A stretch of DNA of 64,000 nt, from NCBI RefSeq assembly GCF_901709675.1, contig NC_051096.1:6785001-6849000 (forward strand), given 5' to 3'. Made by a program: the position numbers and the translations under genes. Shown piece after piece: positions 1-13,500 of this stretch; position 1 is the first letter of the stretch; each line of letters opens with the position of its first letter. Under the pieces are notes generated by a model that had not been told where the DNA came from, searched no databases, and saw only the letters and a program-made list of their open reading frames with translations. The DNA comes from Syngnathus acus. Lineage: Eukaryota; Chordata; Actinopteri; Syngnathiformes; Syngnathidae.

Positions 1-1517
1 TCTTTGCGTGGAATACAGGAAGGAAACCTCGCTTGATAAGCGCTCCAGCCCCGGTGAGTTGAGAGCGGCGGGAATGACGGGCAAAGTCTGCAAGGACCTC
101 TGTCATGTCACGTCACCCTCGCCTGTACTGAGCAATTAAAAGCCCTGGGGAAAAGCGTGTTGTTGCTACGGCGATATAGCTTTGTTTGGGAGAGGGGGAT
201 GCGATCTGTGCTTCTGCACTGAAAAAAGAAGGTCAGCAGGATCACGATCAAGAGGACCCGGAGCGCCGAGTACTCGTTACCTCCCGGCGGCCGCCGCGTT
301 CAGGAATGCCGCTCAAGTTGATGGAATCGGGATGACGAGCCCCCGTTTGGACTTTTCCCCTTCGCCGCTCGGTGCGGTCGGACCTGTTTACCTGCTCAAC
401 CGATCCACCGACGCGTTAACCGTTGCCATGGCGAGCCTTCTCCGCTGATCCAAGAAACGGCATCAACGGCAGGCATGGATTCCCACCGCTCCTTCTGGAA
501 TTCCAGGATGCAGAACACCGCGTGGGTTGAAGGGGAGGACCAGGACGTGTACGAGGTGGAATCTCGGATCCCCCTCCCGCGGCCTTTCCCCGTCTACAGC
601 ACCTTGACGGAGAAGAACGCCGTCATAGTGCAGACGCAAATCTCGCACGTCAATCATCGCACAAGTGGTCACCTGCTTAAAGTTATCTCCAGAATCTCTC
701 TGCCCACACCTCCCTTTACAGTAAGTTTACACCTCATGCATCGCATGAGAAGCGCAGATGAATATTTCACCACCCGCAGCTTCATTTCTGCACGGGATGA
801 ATTAAATATCAACGGAGAACAGTGGCGGGTTTCAGAAAAGCAAAATATTTCATCCTCATGGCCTTATTAAGAGGTTTTTTTCCCCCCTGCTGTCGGCTGG
901 AATAATCATTCGTGGTTCTGTTTTTGTTGGGCACGTTTTTAAAATGGGCGAGGCTGCCTTTTACTTTTTTACTCCAGTACAGTTCAGTCTGTGTTTTTTT
1001 TATTTTTATCTTCAGTCCAGGAATTCAATCTGTATAAGCCTTCTGCTTTTTTTTTTTTTTTGCCACAGTCATAATTTTTTTTACATCTCTGACTAGCAGG
1101 ATTGTGTGACTTCCACGTGACAGTGTCACCACTTCCTGCTTTGCATAATGTCGCTGAAAGACCTTTGAACTCCAGAGATAGGCAAATGCTTTGGCGAGTC
1201 ATCGTGGAATGGCAACGAAGCGCAACTTGCTTAACGTCACAATTCTCGTGTCCTAGCTATGAAGTGGAGAAAATATAATCCTACTGTTTGTGTCATCTGC
1301 TGCGGAACACTGACTGATCACCATGTAAACACAAGGATTTTCCATTTGAAATATTCAACAGGTTAACATGAGTTAATTAATGATTTAACAAGGAAATGTT
1401 AAACACACCCCACACCACAGGTCATAGAAGAATCAGGCCTTTGCTGACTTGGAGATGAAAAATGCCCAACACTCTCAGGGTGGTACAATAATAATTTTTG
1501 TTGTGGTCACCTCTCAG
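1..1517 (+). other. Upstream akap9 sequence with possible alternative first exon (475-719)
   Basis: The stretch before the first clear akap9 exon is CpG-rich at about 180-460 and then T-rich. An open frame starts at an ATG at 475. It reaches a strong donor (ACA then GTAAGT) after 719 in phase 0, the phase needed by the exon at 1518. It could therefore be a first exon of a short akap9 form or an internal exon I do not recognise. A second short open segment at 2-53 ends at a GTGAGT donor in phase 1 and could be an upstream akap9 exon. Neither protein segment resembles mammalian AKAP9 clearly. The link to akap9 is inferred from splice phase only. Confidence 0.35.
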
Positions 1518-4500
1518 CTCGAACATGCCCACATCACCCAGACGGAGCTGTTGCGCGAGTCCTTCCGCCACAACCAGGAGATCAGCGAGCTCCTGCAGAA
1601 GCAGGAGGAGCTGCAGGAGCGCCTCGCCGAGGAGGCCCGGGCACGGGAGCAACTGGCCCTCGAGCTTCACCGGGCCGAGGGTGAGCATCTGAGCTTTTAT
1701 TTTTTACAGTTGTTAGGGTGGGTGAATGGGGTGTCACTTAGCTCGATTACCGGGGCCATCCATGTCAGAGACAGCCGGTACTGCACAACACCAATGGTTC
1801 CCTTGGCTTGCGCACGCACACCAAACAACACCAGCGCTAACATTGAGCTCAACTTTATCAAGTACGGAGCAGCATTTGGCAAGCTTTTGGAAACACACAG
1901 TGATGGTGAGACTTCGATGCTTTTATTTTTTCTGTTTTTGAACGATCATGTTATTCAGTTGCAGAAATCCGATATTTGCTGCTATCAAACTTATTGGATA
2001 AGTGACACTGTGTTAAATACTTGGATTGCACCTGCGCTGTGTTCCAATGTTCTCACAATGTCTCGACATGATTGGGGAAAAAAAAAAGCCACGACATGTG
2101 AGTGGTGTATCCCGGAGAAGAACCCTCCTTAGGCAAACTCATCCCAATGTCCTGCTCAGGTGGCTGAAAAACGACAACACGAGGGATATTTACCCTGCAA
2201 CACCGCTCAATCCACACAAGCCGCCATTTTTGAGCTACTAAATGCACTTTCGTGAGATCGAGTTGTTATTCTTGGAGAAAAGCACTCGCTCGTCTGTGTC
2301 GGCAACCCTCGAATGGCATCCCAGAGCGAAATGCTTACTGACCTGTGGCCTAGCTGCGACGTTATGAAGCATTTCATTGTATTTGCAACTCAGTCCTGTT
2401 TCACACGTCGAGCAAAATGGGTCAGGCGTGCTCATGTCAATTATGCAGCGGGAATGCGTTTGTGCTTGCTGGTAACCTTGAGGTTTGTTTGCGTTATTTT
2501 TTTCTTTCTTTCTTTGCATCGACTCGCTCGCATTTACCTAACCTGGTCTCACGCAGGTCTGATTGACGGCTACACGGGCGAGCGGGCTGCCCTGGAGGAG
2601 CAGCTACGTCAGAAGGAGGAGCTCCACCTGAGCTTGGAGCAGGAGCTGCAGGTAGGTAGATAGATACTGATGCCAAGTTTTAAATGACGCTGCATCAGTG
2701 AAGTTGAACTCCTTTAACCCGCTGTAACTTAAATGAGATTACGTCGCGTGTGAGGGGTAACCCTTTTTTTTTTTTAATGCAGGTTACTGGCAGTCGACTG
2801 CAAGAGCTAGAGCAGGAGAGGCTTCAAATGCAGGAGGAGCGTGAGCTGGTTTCCCGGCAACAAGACGCCATGCGAGAAACCGCCAGCACCCGTGAGCTTT
2901 GTACGTATCCCAGAAGACCTTTCACCAAAAAGTAGTATGTGTGTCCTGAAAAACACGGAGTGTCAATTTCTTAAAATCTTAACATTGCTTGAATTGCTCG
3001 GCATTGAATTTTTGCACCTCTTGTTATGAAAAAGGTGTCCCATGAGAATATTTAGTCTTTTGAAAGGTGAGTATCCTCCACATTTTAGAACATGGGGCAA
3101 TTGAAGAAAACCGCTTCCTTTCACGCTATGTGCTTCGTCATCCCGTGAGAACTACTTAACACCCGAATGATGAACCACAAAACCAAAAACTGCCGCATAC
3201 CTGTTTTTCTGCCGTCTTTTTCTTCTGAGATGTTCCTGTCGGCGACACAAAAGCAAAGCATGTTCAACTCGTGTGCTTTCTTATCCTCCTGTAGGCCTAG
3301 TTGAAGCTGCAATGGTTGCAGCACCTGAAGCAGGTGTGTCCACTTTGAGCATGGCTCAGCTCCTCTCCCTCTATAATTGTCTAACCCATGAGATCCGTAA
3401 CCCTAAGCCAACTTACGTATCTGACTTACTCAAAGCTCGTGCTTGCTTTTGGGCTTACGATCACAATCACTAACCTTTTGCTTCGCTTTTTTTTTTTTGC
3501 TTTTCACTAAACTTGCCCAGCATCTTGGGTTGAGTAATAGAGCATGATGGAATGAAAGTAACGCCGGTCTCCTAATCATCAGTATTTTATTATTTTTTTT
3601 TAAATGATTATTATCTGCACCAGTAAGATGATTGCAATTTCCCCTCCTCCCCTCCTGTCGATGCTTCCTGGGCATGGATATTGTAATGTTATGGTCTGTC
3701 ACTCACACACTTGTCCTACCTTGTCACTGCTAATCCCGCGGCGGGTGGGCTTTTGATCCTCGGTGAACTAATGAGGAAGAAACCATCCTCATGGTAGCGG
3801 AAGGAGAATCGTCTTGGTGGTGGTGGCGACGGGTCATTTTGGATCAGTGAATGGGATGTTTGTCTGAGGATAAGCCAACATCTGGATTAGGCCTACACGT
3901 ATCAAATATCCACTGTGAAGGTTTAAGTAACAGTGCAAATTTAAATGGATTCTTCAGTCGCCTCAGCATCCTTTTCATCGCCAAAATATCATCAATTAAA
4001 ATGAATGTCCATGCACTGACACCTGCGTGCCCGTTCAGATCTCCTGGAGGAGACGGAAAAGCTGATGAAGGAGAAGGTGGAGGTGCAGCGCCAGGCGGAG
4101 AAGGAGAGCGCCGACCTGATGAAGCAGGTGAAGACCCTGGAGGCCGAGCTGGAGGAGCAGGTCAACCGGGTGATTGAGCTGGAGCACGGCCGGAACACCG
4201 AGACCAGAGACCTCCAGCAGCAGATCCAGGCACTGGAGAAGCAGCTGGACAAGAACCGGCGCTTCCTTGATGTCAGCTTGGTCTCATTTTTTTATATCAC
4301 AAAAACTATATTCCCTGTAAGTATGAAGACTGTTTTATGAAAGAAGCTTCTTCTCGCTTTCTTGTTTCTAGGAGCAAGCAGTGGACCGGGAACACGAGCG
4401 TGACGTCTTCCAGAATGAGATCCAGCTTCTGGAGCAGCAGCTGAAGAACCAGCAGAGGTCTCCCGGCGGCTCGGAGCAAAGAAGCCAACAGGTAACGAAA

Positions 4501-7500
4501 GAAGGGAAGGGCGGTGCTTTTGCCATATACGACACGGCGCCACGCCACAATAGATTTACCCTAGCTTGTAATCCTCCACACTTCTCTGCTGTAACGATAG
4601 TAAGACTTCTTTGTTTTCAACTTGCATGGAAGGGTTGAATCATCTTCTCTAACATTATTTGTGCTTCCAACTCACAGGGAATGACCCCGGTGGTGATGTC
4701 TTACAAATTTGTTAATTTTTTTTAAATACCTGAAATAGTTTCCATAGCTTCCTTTGCTTCCTCCTCATTGCGTCACCTCTCGCTCGCTCTCTCTCTTTTT
4801 TTGTGTTTGCCTTGGTGCTCTGTGCTCCTTGACGCTCCTCCCACCTCCTCTCTCCCTGGTCTTTGCAGGTGGATGGAGTGTTCTTAAAGGTACTGCTTCT
4901 AGTCGCTAAATGTGTCCCTCCTCCTCCCCCCCAACACCCTGAAGACCGTTTAGTGCAGGGGTGGGGAAACAATGGCTCGGACTGTTCATTAAATCAGACC
5001 ATCGAGCATTTTTCTTTACATAATGGAGAGTTGTAATTGTTGCATTAATGTAGCCCAAAAAAATTCAAATTTATGTTAATTCATTTATTTGTATTCTTTG
5101 GTGTCTAGTCAATAAAATAGAATAAAAAAAGAACACCATATGCCCCACAAGCACAAAAGTTTGTCCACCCTTGCTCAAGTGCATTGAAAATTCCCAGCCC
5201 CTCCCTTTGCTTTGTGCATTTTTAGGGTGTCTTCCCCTCCTTGCTCTTCTTCCTTCTCCTCCTCCAGGTGGATCCCCTGTTTAATGATTCTGTGTGGTTT
5301 GTAAACCTTGGATGAAAGCTCTCTCTCCTTCACCCTGCACTTCTTTTCTCCCACCCACCCACCCCTCCATCCATCCACCCAACCCTCCCTCCTTCCTTTC
5401 TCAGGTGGATCAGCTGACCTCCAAGCTAGCTGTGTATGTGCCGGCTACACCGTGTAGCAATTGGCATCCTTAAGCGAGTCTTTTCAACGGCTCTTCCTTG
5501 CTTTTTTTTTTTCTTCTTCCTTTTTTGCACTAATCAGGTGGAGCAGCTGACCTCCCAGTTAAAGGAGAAGGCGGACTGGTGCAGCGAGCTGCTGCTGGGC
5601 TCGGAGCAGCTGCATCGCGAGCTGGCCGAGCGCGACCAGGAGATTGACAAGCTGGAGAGCCGCGTCCGCGAGCTGGAGCAGGCCCTGCTGGCCAGCGCAG
5701 AGTCCCTGGAGAAGGTTAGGAACACGGGAGGGTGGGGGTGTGTGAGCGCGCCGCATTGTATGGTGAGGGAGCATGGCGATGGGGGCTGACTTTAAGAGGA
5801 TGTCTCAGGGGTGGGAGGGGCTGAACAGAAGCGAGAACAATGTGTGGGCTGTTCCAATACAGACAATGTTTGTAAATGAACCACGACTGAATGCAGTGCG
5901 TGCTCTTCCCACATTCCAAGACTTTTTCTTGACCCTAATATCAATTCAAATATTTTGTTTCATTTTGTGTCAAAGGACGAACAAAAGACGCATCATGCAT
6001 CCGTCACTGAGGCAAAGGACTCCACGCTGGAGGTTCAGTTGCAGACCGAAAGAGAAGCATTGGAGCGGAAAGAGAAGGAGGTCGTGTGCCTTTCTGTCGC
6101 TCTCTTTCGGGATCATATCACTGTTTGTAATCCTAAAGTTGGCCATCATCTCCTTCAGATCTGTCACCTGGAGGAACAGCTGGAGCAATTCCGGGAGGAG
6201 CTGGAGAACAAGAACGAGGAGATGCAGCAGCTCCACATGCAACTGGAGATTCAGCGCAAGGAGATCAGCAGCCAGCAACAGTTCCTAGAAACCAGGGAGA
6301 GCATGCTCCAGGTAACCTGCCAACAGATGTCTTTGCTTTGGAATGCACCATTAAAAATAATTTTAGGACAATGGCATCTTCCAGTAGACTCTGGGGTGGT
6401 CGCTTCACAGTGTTGTGCGCTTTTCAAAACTATGGTCACAATCTGTGACAGACAGAACATTTAAACAGGTCCAGATTTAAAAGTCGGGAAACACTGAAAT
6501 AGAAAATAGGCTAGAACAAAATGGAAAACTGACCAGTTCCCATGTCTGCCAGATGACTTCAACTTCAATCTCAAGCATTTAGTCATCAGACTGACTCTGG
6601 ACTCTCTTATATTTGCCGTGGCATGTTCATTTCCATCACATTATAATTTCTTGACTCTTGAAGGTGATGGAGGAGAAGGACAGGGCAATAGCACTTCTTA
6701 ATGAACAGAACACTAAGCTCCAACACATGGAGAAAACGTCTGGCAACAAGGTAACAAGCCATGTCTATGCACGCACAAAACGGAATGCGCCAGCCTGTTC
6801 GGTGTGTGCATAGCTTCATGGTCGTGTGTGGTGTTTCTCATTTTTTGGTGGCATCCATTTTGTGGTCTTGTGTTTGTCTTGGTAAGTAAATCCATGTGCT
6901 CGTTGTGTGGTGACTCATTCAAACTCTTGAGTTTCCGTGTGAAATGAACGCTTCACCAAGGGGTCGGTTTGAAGACCACATTTCATTCTTTAACAAATGA
7001 TGTGAAGATGAGGTCAAATTCAAATAGGTAGGTAAAATAGTTTCTTTTAAGACAGTTTTAGTCATGTAAATCCTCCAAGTGCTTGGGATATACTGAGCCC
7101 ACCCCTGGTGTAATCTAAAATGAGTTCAAAAAATATCTTTGTAAAGCGGAGACTCAAATGTTTCTTCCAAAAGAGGTGAAGCAGATGGAAACATTTGGTG
7201 TGCTCATATGTTTTGGGTCACCTTTTCAGGGAATTGATAAGCGGGATGCGCTGATCAATGACCTGGAGTCGCAGGTGGAGTGCCTGCGCAGCGAGCAGGA
7301 ACGTCTCAAGCGCAAGAGCGAGGAGGAGCTGGAGCAGCTAAACGCAGTCATCGACAAACTCCAGCAGGAGCTGGTCCACATGGAGCGCAAAGAGGATGAC
7401 GAGGCCCACGCGGGTAAGGAGTACGATTACGACGAGCTGAAGCAGAAGATGGACCTCGTCTCCGGAGAGTTCCGTGACCTCAAAGCGGAGCACGGCGAGC

Positions 7501-10500
7501 TGTTGGAGACGCACCGGCGCTTGAAGGAGAGCACTGAGAAATCGGAGGACCTCACGGAGACCCTGAGGCAGAAAACCGCCAACCTCGTGGTAGCGCAGGC
7601 CCAAGTGCGAGCTCTGGAGAAGAGCGCCACATCCAGCGTGGACGAGCTCCGTCTCCGTGTCCACGAGCTGGAGGACACAGCCGGCAAGAAAGATGCCGAG
7701 CTGAGCAGCTGTCGAAAGTACGCCGAAGAGCTTCAGGGGAAAGTGTCCTCCCTGGAGGAGCATTTAAGGGAGAAGATTGCCGCGGCGTTAGTCAGCCAAG
7801 CCACCCTGGACGCTCTTCAGCAGCAGCAGGCTTCCAAAGACCGTCAGGGCGACAAGGTGGGCCACCTGCACCAGAAGCTTGAGGAGCTTGAGGCCAGTTT
7901 AAGTGGCATCCAGAAGAACCACGAGCTTCGGGAGCAGCTGCTCTCCAGATCGAAGGAGGCTGAGTACGAGAAGAGGCTGGCGGCGCTCCTGGATCTCCTG
8001 AGACAGATGACGGGCGGAAAGCATCCTAGAACGTCTGCAGCTGTGGAGGTAAAAAGGTTTAGATAAGCTATCGTGCACACGTTGGCCTCGGACAGTTTAA
8101 TTTGAAATATTAAAACGTGTTTGTAAAATGACATGTTAAGAACCGAGACCTAAATCCATGACAACCCCTCTGTCTCTTTGTAGCAGGCCTCAGCTGGTAA
8201 CCAAGCGCTCTCGTCGGAACTTCAACAGGCCGGAGATGAAGCCTCGGCTGCCAAAAAACAGCTGGACCACCATATGGAGCTATGCCAGCAGCTCCAGGAG
8301 GAACTCAAAGTAACCAATCAGTTCTCCTTTTTTAGTCCAAACCTTCTCTAAAGGGAACATTTAGTAACAGTTTTCTCTCTTAGGACAAAACGGAAACAAT
8401 CGAAAAACTTAAGGAGCAGCTTGAGGGGGTACACTTCATCTAAATTGTCATGTTTTTACCCCATGAAAGTAGCAGCTCACTAATTATCCGCCCCCAGGTA
8501 TCTTCTGGAGGAGACAAGGAGACGCAGGCACTGCGAGAAGAGCTGACGAGGACCCAGAAGGAGGCAGCGCTCGCCAAAGAGGAGCTGAACAGCTGCAAGG
8601 AGAAGCTGGAGAAGCTGCAGGAGCTTCTGCAGGTATTGATACAGCAGTAGATGACAAAAACTATTCAAGTATGACATGTAAATGTATTTTTTTTATTTTT
8701 TTCTCCTCCACAGGAGCGGGAACTGACCATCGCTCAACTTAAAGAAGACCTTTTACAAGTAAGTACCAAGTTGATCATCAACTTCATTGGGAGAGAAATT
8801 TAAACGATTTTTTTTTTTTTAATGAATGACCTATTGCTACTAGATATTCAGATTTGTATTTTCTGTGCAGGTGAAAGCCGAAGAGGACAAAGCAGACAGG
8901 ACAAACCTTCTCATGGAGCTCCAAGAGGTCCGAAGACATGCCGACTCCACCAAAGACGAACTCGACAGCTACAAATCTCACAATGAGAAACTCCAGGAGG
9001 ACATTCAAGTGCGTGAGGTCTCTATTTCTAAACTCAAGGAGGAGCTCCAGGAGTTGCAAAAAAACATGGATGCCGCCAAAGAAGAAGTTTGCAGCTACAA
9101 ATCCAACAATGAGAAACTCCAAGGGGATGTCCAGCTCCGTGAGGGCTCCATTTTGAAGCTGAAAGAGGAGCTCCAGGATCCCCTGAAGAACGTGGACACC
9201 ACCAAAGAAATAGATAGTTACAAATCCCTCAATGAGAAGCTCCAGGATGACGCTCAAGTGCGTGAAGAGTCTATTAGTCGACTAGAAGAAGAGCTCCAAG
9301 AGTTCCAAAAGAACATTGATACCACCAAAGAAGAACTCAACAGTTACAAATCCCACAATGAGAAGCTCCAGGAGGAGATCCAGCTCCGTGAGGTCACCAT
9401 TTCAAAGCTCAAAGAGGAACTCCAGGATGTCCAGAAGAATGTGGACTCCACCAACAAAGACGTGAGCAGCTACAAATCCAACAATGAGAAGCTTCAGGAG
9501 GACATTAAGGAGTGCGAAGTCTCCATTTCAAATCTCAAAGAACAACTCGAGGAGGTTCAAAAGAATTTGGACTCCACCAAAGAAGAACTGAACAGTTACA
9601 AATCCCACAATGAGAAGCTTAGGGAGGACGTTCAAGTGCGTGAGGTCTCTATTTCTAAACTAGAAGTGGAGCTCCAAGAGGTCCAAAAGAACATGGACTC
9701 CACTCAAGAGCTGACAAGTTACAAATCCCACAATGAAAAGCTTCAGGAAGACATTCAAGTGCGTGAGGTCTCCATTTTTAAACTCAATGAAGACCTCCAG
9801 GAGGTCCAAAAGAACTTGGATTCCACCAAAGAAGAACTCAACAGTTACAAATCCCACAATGACAAGCTACAAGAAGACATTCAGCTGCGGGACGTCAACA
9901 TTTTAAAGCTGAAAGAGGAACTCCAAGAGGTCCAAATGAACGCGGACTCTACACACGAACTGAGAAACTCCAAATCCCACAATGAGGAGATCCAGCTCCG
10001 CGAGGTCTACATTTTGCAGCTGAAAGAGGAGCTCCAGGAGGTGAAGAAGATTGCCGACACCACCAAAGAAGATCTGAGTTGTTCCAAATCCCTCAATGAG
10101 AAGCTCCAGGAGGAAATCAAGCTCCACGAGGTCTCCATTTCCAAGTTGAAAAATGAACTCCGGGACACTAAAGCGGCCCTAACAAAGGCTGCTTCGACCT
10201 CTCCTTCCCCTGCTGCGTCCCCTCAGCCTTTCTCCTCCACTTCTTCCACCTCCCAGCCCAAGAAGAAAGCGAGCAGCAAGCAGCCCCTCACCAGGGGGAG
10301 CAAAGACAAGGCGTCTCTTTCCAGGAAAAGCTCCGCGCCCTCCAGAAGTCCCGAGCCGTCGGCGGCGGACGCTTCCACGCAGACGGCCGCCAACGAGGAG
10401 CTGGAGGAGGTGATGGGAGAGTTCCGGGAGAAGGTGGTCCAAATGCAGGAGCTGCACGCGGCCGAAATCCTGGACATGGAGGCGCGGCACATCTCGGAAA

Positions 10501-13500
10501 GCGACGCGCTGCGACGCGATGCGCACAGCCTGGAGGACGAGTGCAAGGCGCTCAAGACCGTCATCGACAAGCTGCGCGTTGCCGAGGTGAGCCGTCAAAT
10601 ACATTTTCGTCATTGAAATGTTTTTTTTTAGAAATACTGATGAAATTCTGTTTTTAGGTCCCCTCATCGAGACAAGATGTGCTGCTGTCACAATTCAAAG
10701 ATGGCTACACAAGTGGTAAGGTCAAGACTGATGCAGCAATGATTCGAGGCGTGCATCTTTCCAGTAAAATACAATTTCACACATATCTTATTTGTCCTTT
10801 TGTTCCTCGATGCAGACAGCAGCTCCGACTACAGCCAGAGGACCGGGTATGACCTTCCGAGTGGACTTCAGCAGGAGTTTCGGGTGACTCCTGAAGGTGC
10901 CAGAAGAGAGGCAGACGATCCAGTGTTGCCTGATAAGATCAAGGTAAAACCAGACTTTAGAATTATTCTGGAAATTAGTCTTCTTGTAAATCCTAACTTA
11001 AACCCCTAACTGAGGTTTGAAACCCAAATTGTTGTTTCTCCCTGCAGTCGTTGCTGCGCGAGGTGCACAAGGAGGGCATGGAGGTTCTCTCGCTGTCAGA
11101 GCTTCCCGTTTCTGAAAGCGAACCCGGCGGCCAATTGAACCTGCAGATCTGGCTTAAGGAGAGAGATGCCCTGATGGCTACCATGGAGTCCCTTAAAGGC
11201 CTCATCGCTCACATGCAGACCACACAGGTTTTTGTTTAGTTATCACTCATAGTTGAAGTTTACGGTAAAACCGATACATAAAACAGAATAAAATGAAACA
11301 TTTGTGTCCTGCTAGATGTCGGGCGACTCGGCGGATTGGCGCGCTGAGCTCTTGGAAGCGGTGCGCCAGGTGTTTCTAAGAGAGCGTAGTGTGCTCAAGA
11401 ATGCCCTCTACAGCCACTTTGACCTGGTGGACACAAGTGACGCTGTCATCCACCTCAACCAGTTGGAGAGCAGACTGGCCGAGCAGGTAACAGTAATTTC
11501 ACTGTCATTGACTATTACATACTGTATCTGGAAATATTGATTTTTTTTTCTTCTTCTTATCAATCCAACTGTGTCCAGGATGCTCAGCACAGAGAAGCAA
11601 TGGGCTCCCTCCACGCCGCTGACCGGTCCAGTCTCATCGCTGAGATCCATCAGCTCCGAAGTCGGATGGCGCGCCCGCATCAAGGTGAGGCTCTTCAAAA
11701 CGAGCTATGACATGGCAGAAATCGAAAGACACGCAAAAGGGAAAACGCCCATTGATTCCCTCCTTCCTTCCGGTGCTCCACCTGCTACGCTTTTGGGTGC
11801 GACAGAGCATCGTGGGGGAGGCGACGCCGACGGAGCACCGCGGGTCGACAGGCTGCTGATGGAGGAGCTGAAGGGAGAACTATCGCAGACCAAGCTAGAG
11901 CTGGAGACCACGCTCATTTCTCAGCACAAGCACCTTAAAGAACTGGATGCGCTCAGGTTAGATTGGACACAACCGGAAAATTCAACTAAATGTGTGTCGT
12001 GTATGATTTCTTGGGTCGCTTAGCATGTTGTCATTCCATACAGGGCCGAGGTATCGAAGAAAGTCTCTGAAGCGGACGTGCTGAATGAACAGCTGTTGGA
12101 GGAAAGCCGGAAAGGCCATGAGCTTCAGTGGGCCGTGGAGAAGGAGCGGTGTCGCGCCGAGAGGAACCAGGAGAACGCTCGAGAACAACTGGAGGTAAGA
12201 CCTCGCCAGCCCTCAGAGGCACAACACGAACCGACTTTGACTTTGTTTCCAAGGACTTGAACCTGGCTTTGGAGGAGCAAAAGAGACAAGCGGAGCAGTT
12301 GACGTCCAACTTGGAGCAGGAGCGCCAGGGCTCCTCCAGCTTCTGCCAGCAGGCTGAGCGGGAGAAGCTGAGCTTGCACAGGCGCCTCCAGGAGCTCCAA
12401 GTGCAGCTGGAGACGGAGCGAGCCAAGGCGCGCGAGATGAGCGCCGTGCTGGGAACAAAGAGGGAGCTACGGGGAAGTGGAGCCCCAGTCAGCCAGGACG
12501 AGAACCTTCTGGAAGGACTGCAGTTGGATGACAAGCAGGCACAGGTAGCTGTTGTGTGAGGGCCATTTTTTCTAGTCTTGTTTTATCAATTGTAAAAGCA
12601 AGTTTTATAGGCATGCTAAACATTTAAAATTAATAAAAGATCCTCTCTCAAATTTCAAATCAAGAAAATGTTTTTTGAAAATGTTTTCTAGTTGGTGCAA
12701 CTCCTCAGCCAAATGGAGGCTGAGAAGCTGGAAGTGTTGAGAAAGGACGAGGAGCTGGCTCTGGCGGGCCTTAAGTCCAAGCAGAGCAACGAAGCTCTGC
12801 TGGATGCCCTGGCACAGCTGGACAACCTGAAAGCACGGCTGTCGGAGACGCGGGACCTGCTTGCGAGAGAGGAGGCGAGGAGGAGGAGCCTGGAGGAGGA
12901 CAAGGAGCGACTGGAGGAGAGGTTGGCTCGGGAGGGTGGCGCCGGGCAGGGCACGCCGCCCGGGCCGCACCACCAACACCACCAGGGCCCGTGGCGCACG
13001 ACAGACACCGTCTTGGGTAAACTGCACCTCGTCGCCTCCAAGGTCCGCAGCATGGCGAGCGAGCCCGCTGCTGAGATCACCGGAGAAGACCTGTTGGTGC
13101 TCCAGTCCAGTGTTGATGATGTCATCAACATGCTGCAGCAATCGCCAGTTCTCCCATCTATCCCTGAAGTGAGTGTGGAATAAAATCAAACTGCAACATA
13201 ACAATACTAAAATAATTCTCCACACAAAATGGAAGTTGGCTGTATGATGACTAATGAGATGTTCACCCGCTCTTTAGAACTCCGCCCAGTTGGCGGGAGG
13301 GTCCTCCTCCCTGACAGAGCGTCTGCTTCGGCAGAATGCCGAGTTGACTGGCTTCGTGGGCCGGCTGACGGAGGAGAAGAATGACCTGAGGAACCACTTG
13401 CTGCGTCTGGAAGAAGAACTCCGCTGCTACCGGCACACAGGCGACGACGTGAGTATCAATTTATTTATTGTAAAAATAAATTCCATAAAAATCTACAATA

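Noticed and set aside
8865-10616. Artefactual tandem repeat or a CRISPR-like array
   Set aside because: The period is coding, divergent between units and within one akap9 exon with conserved flanks.
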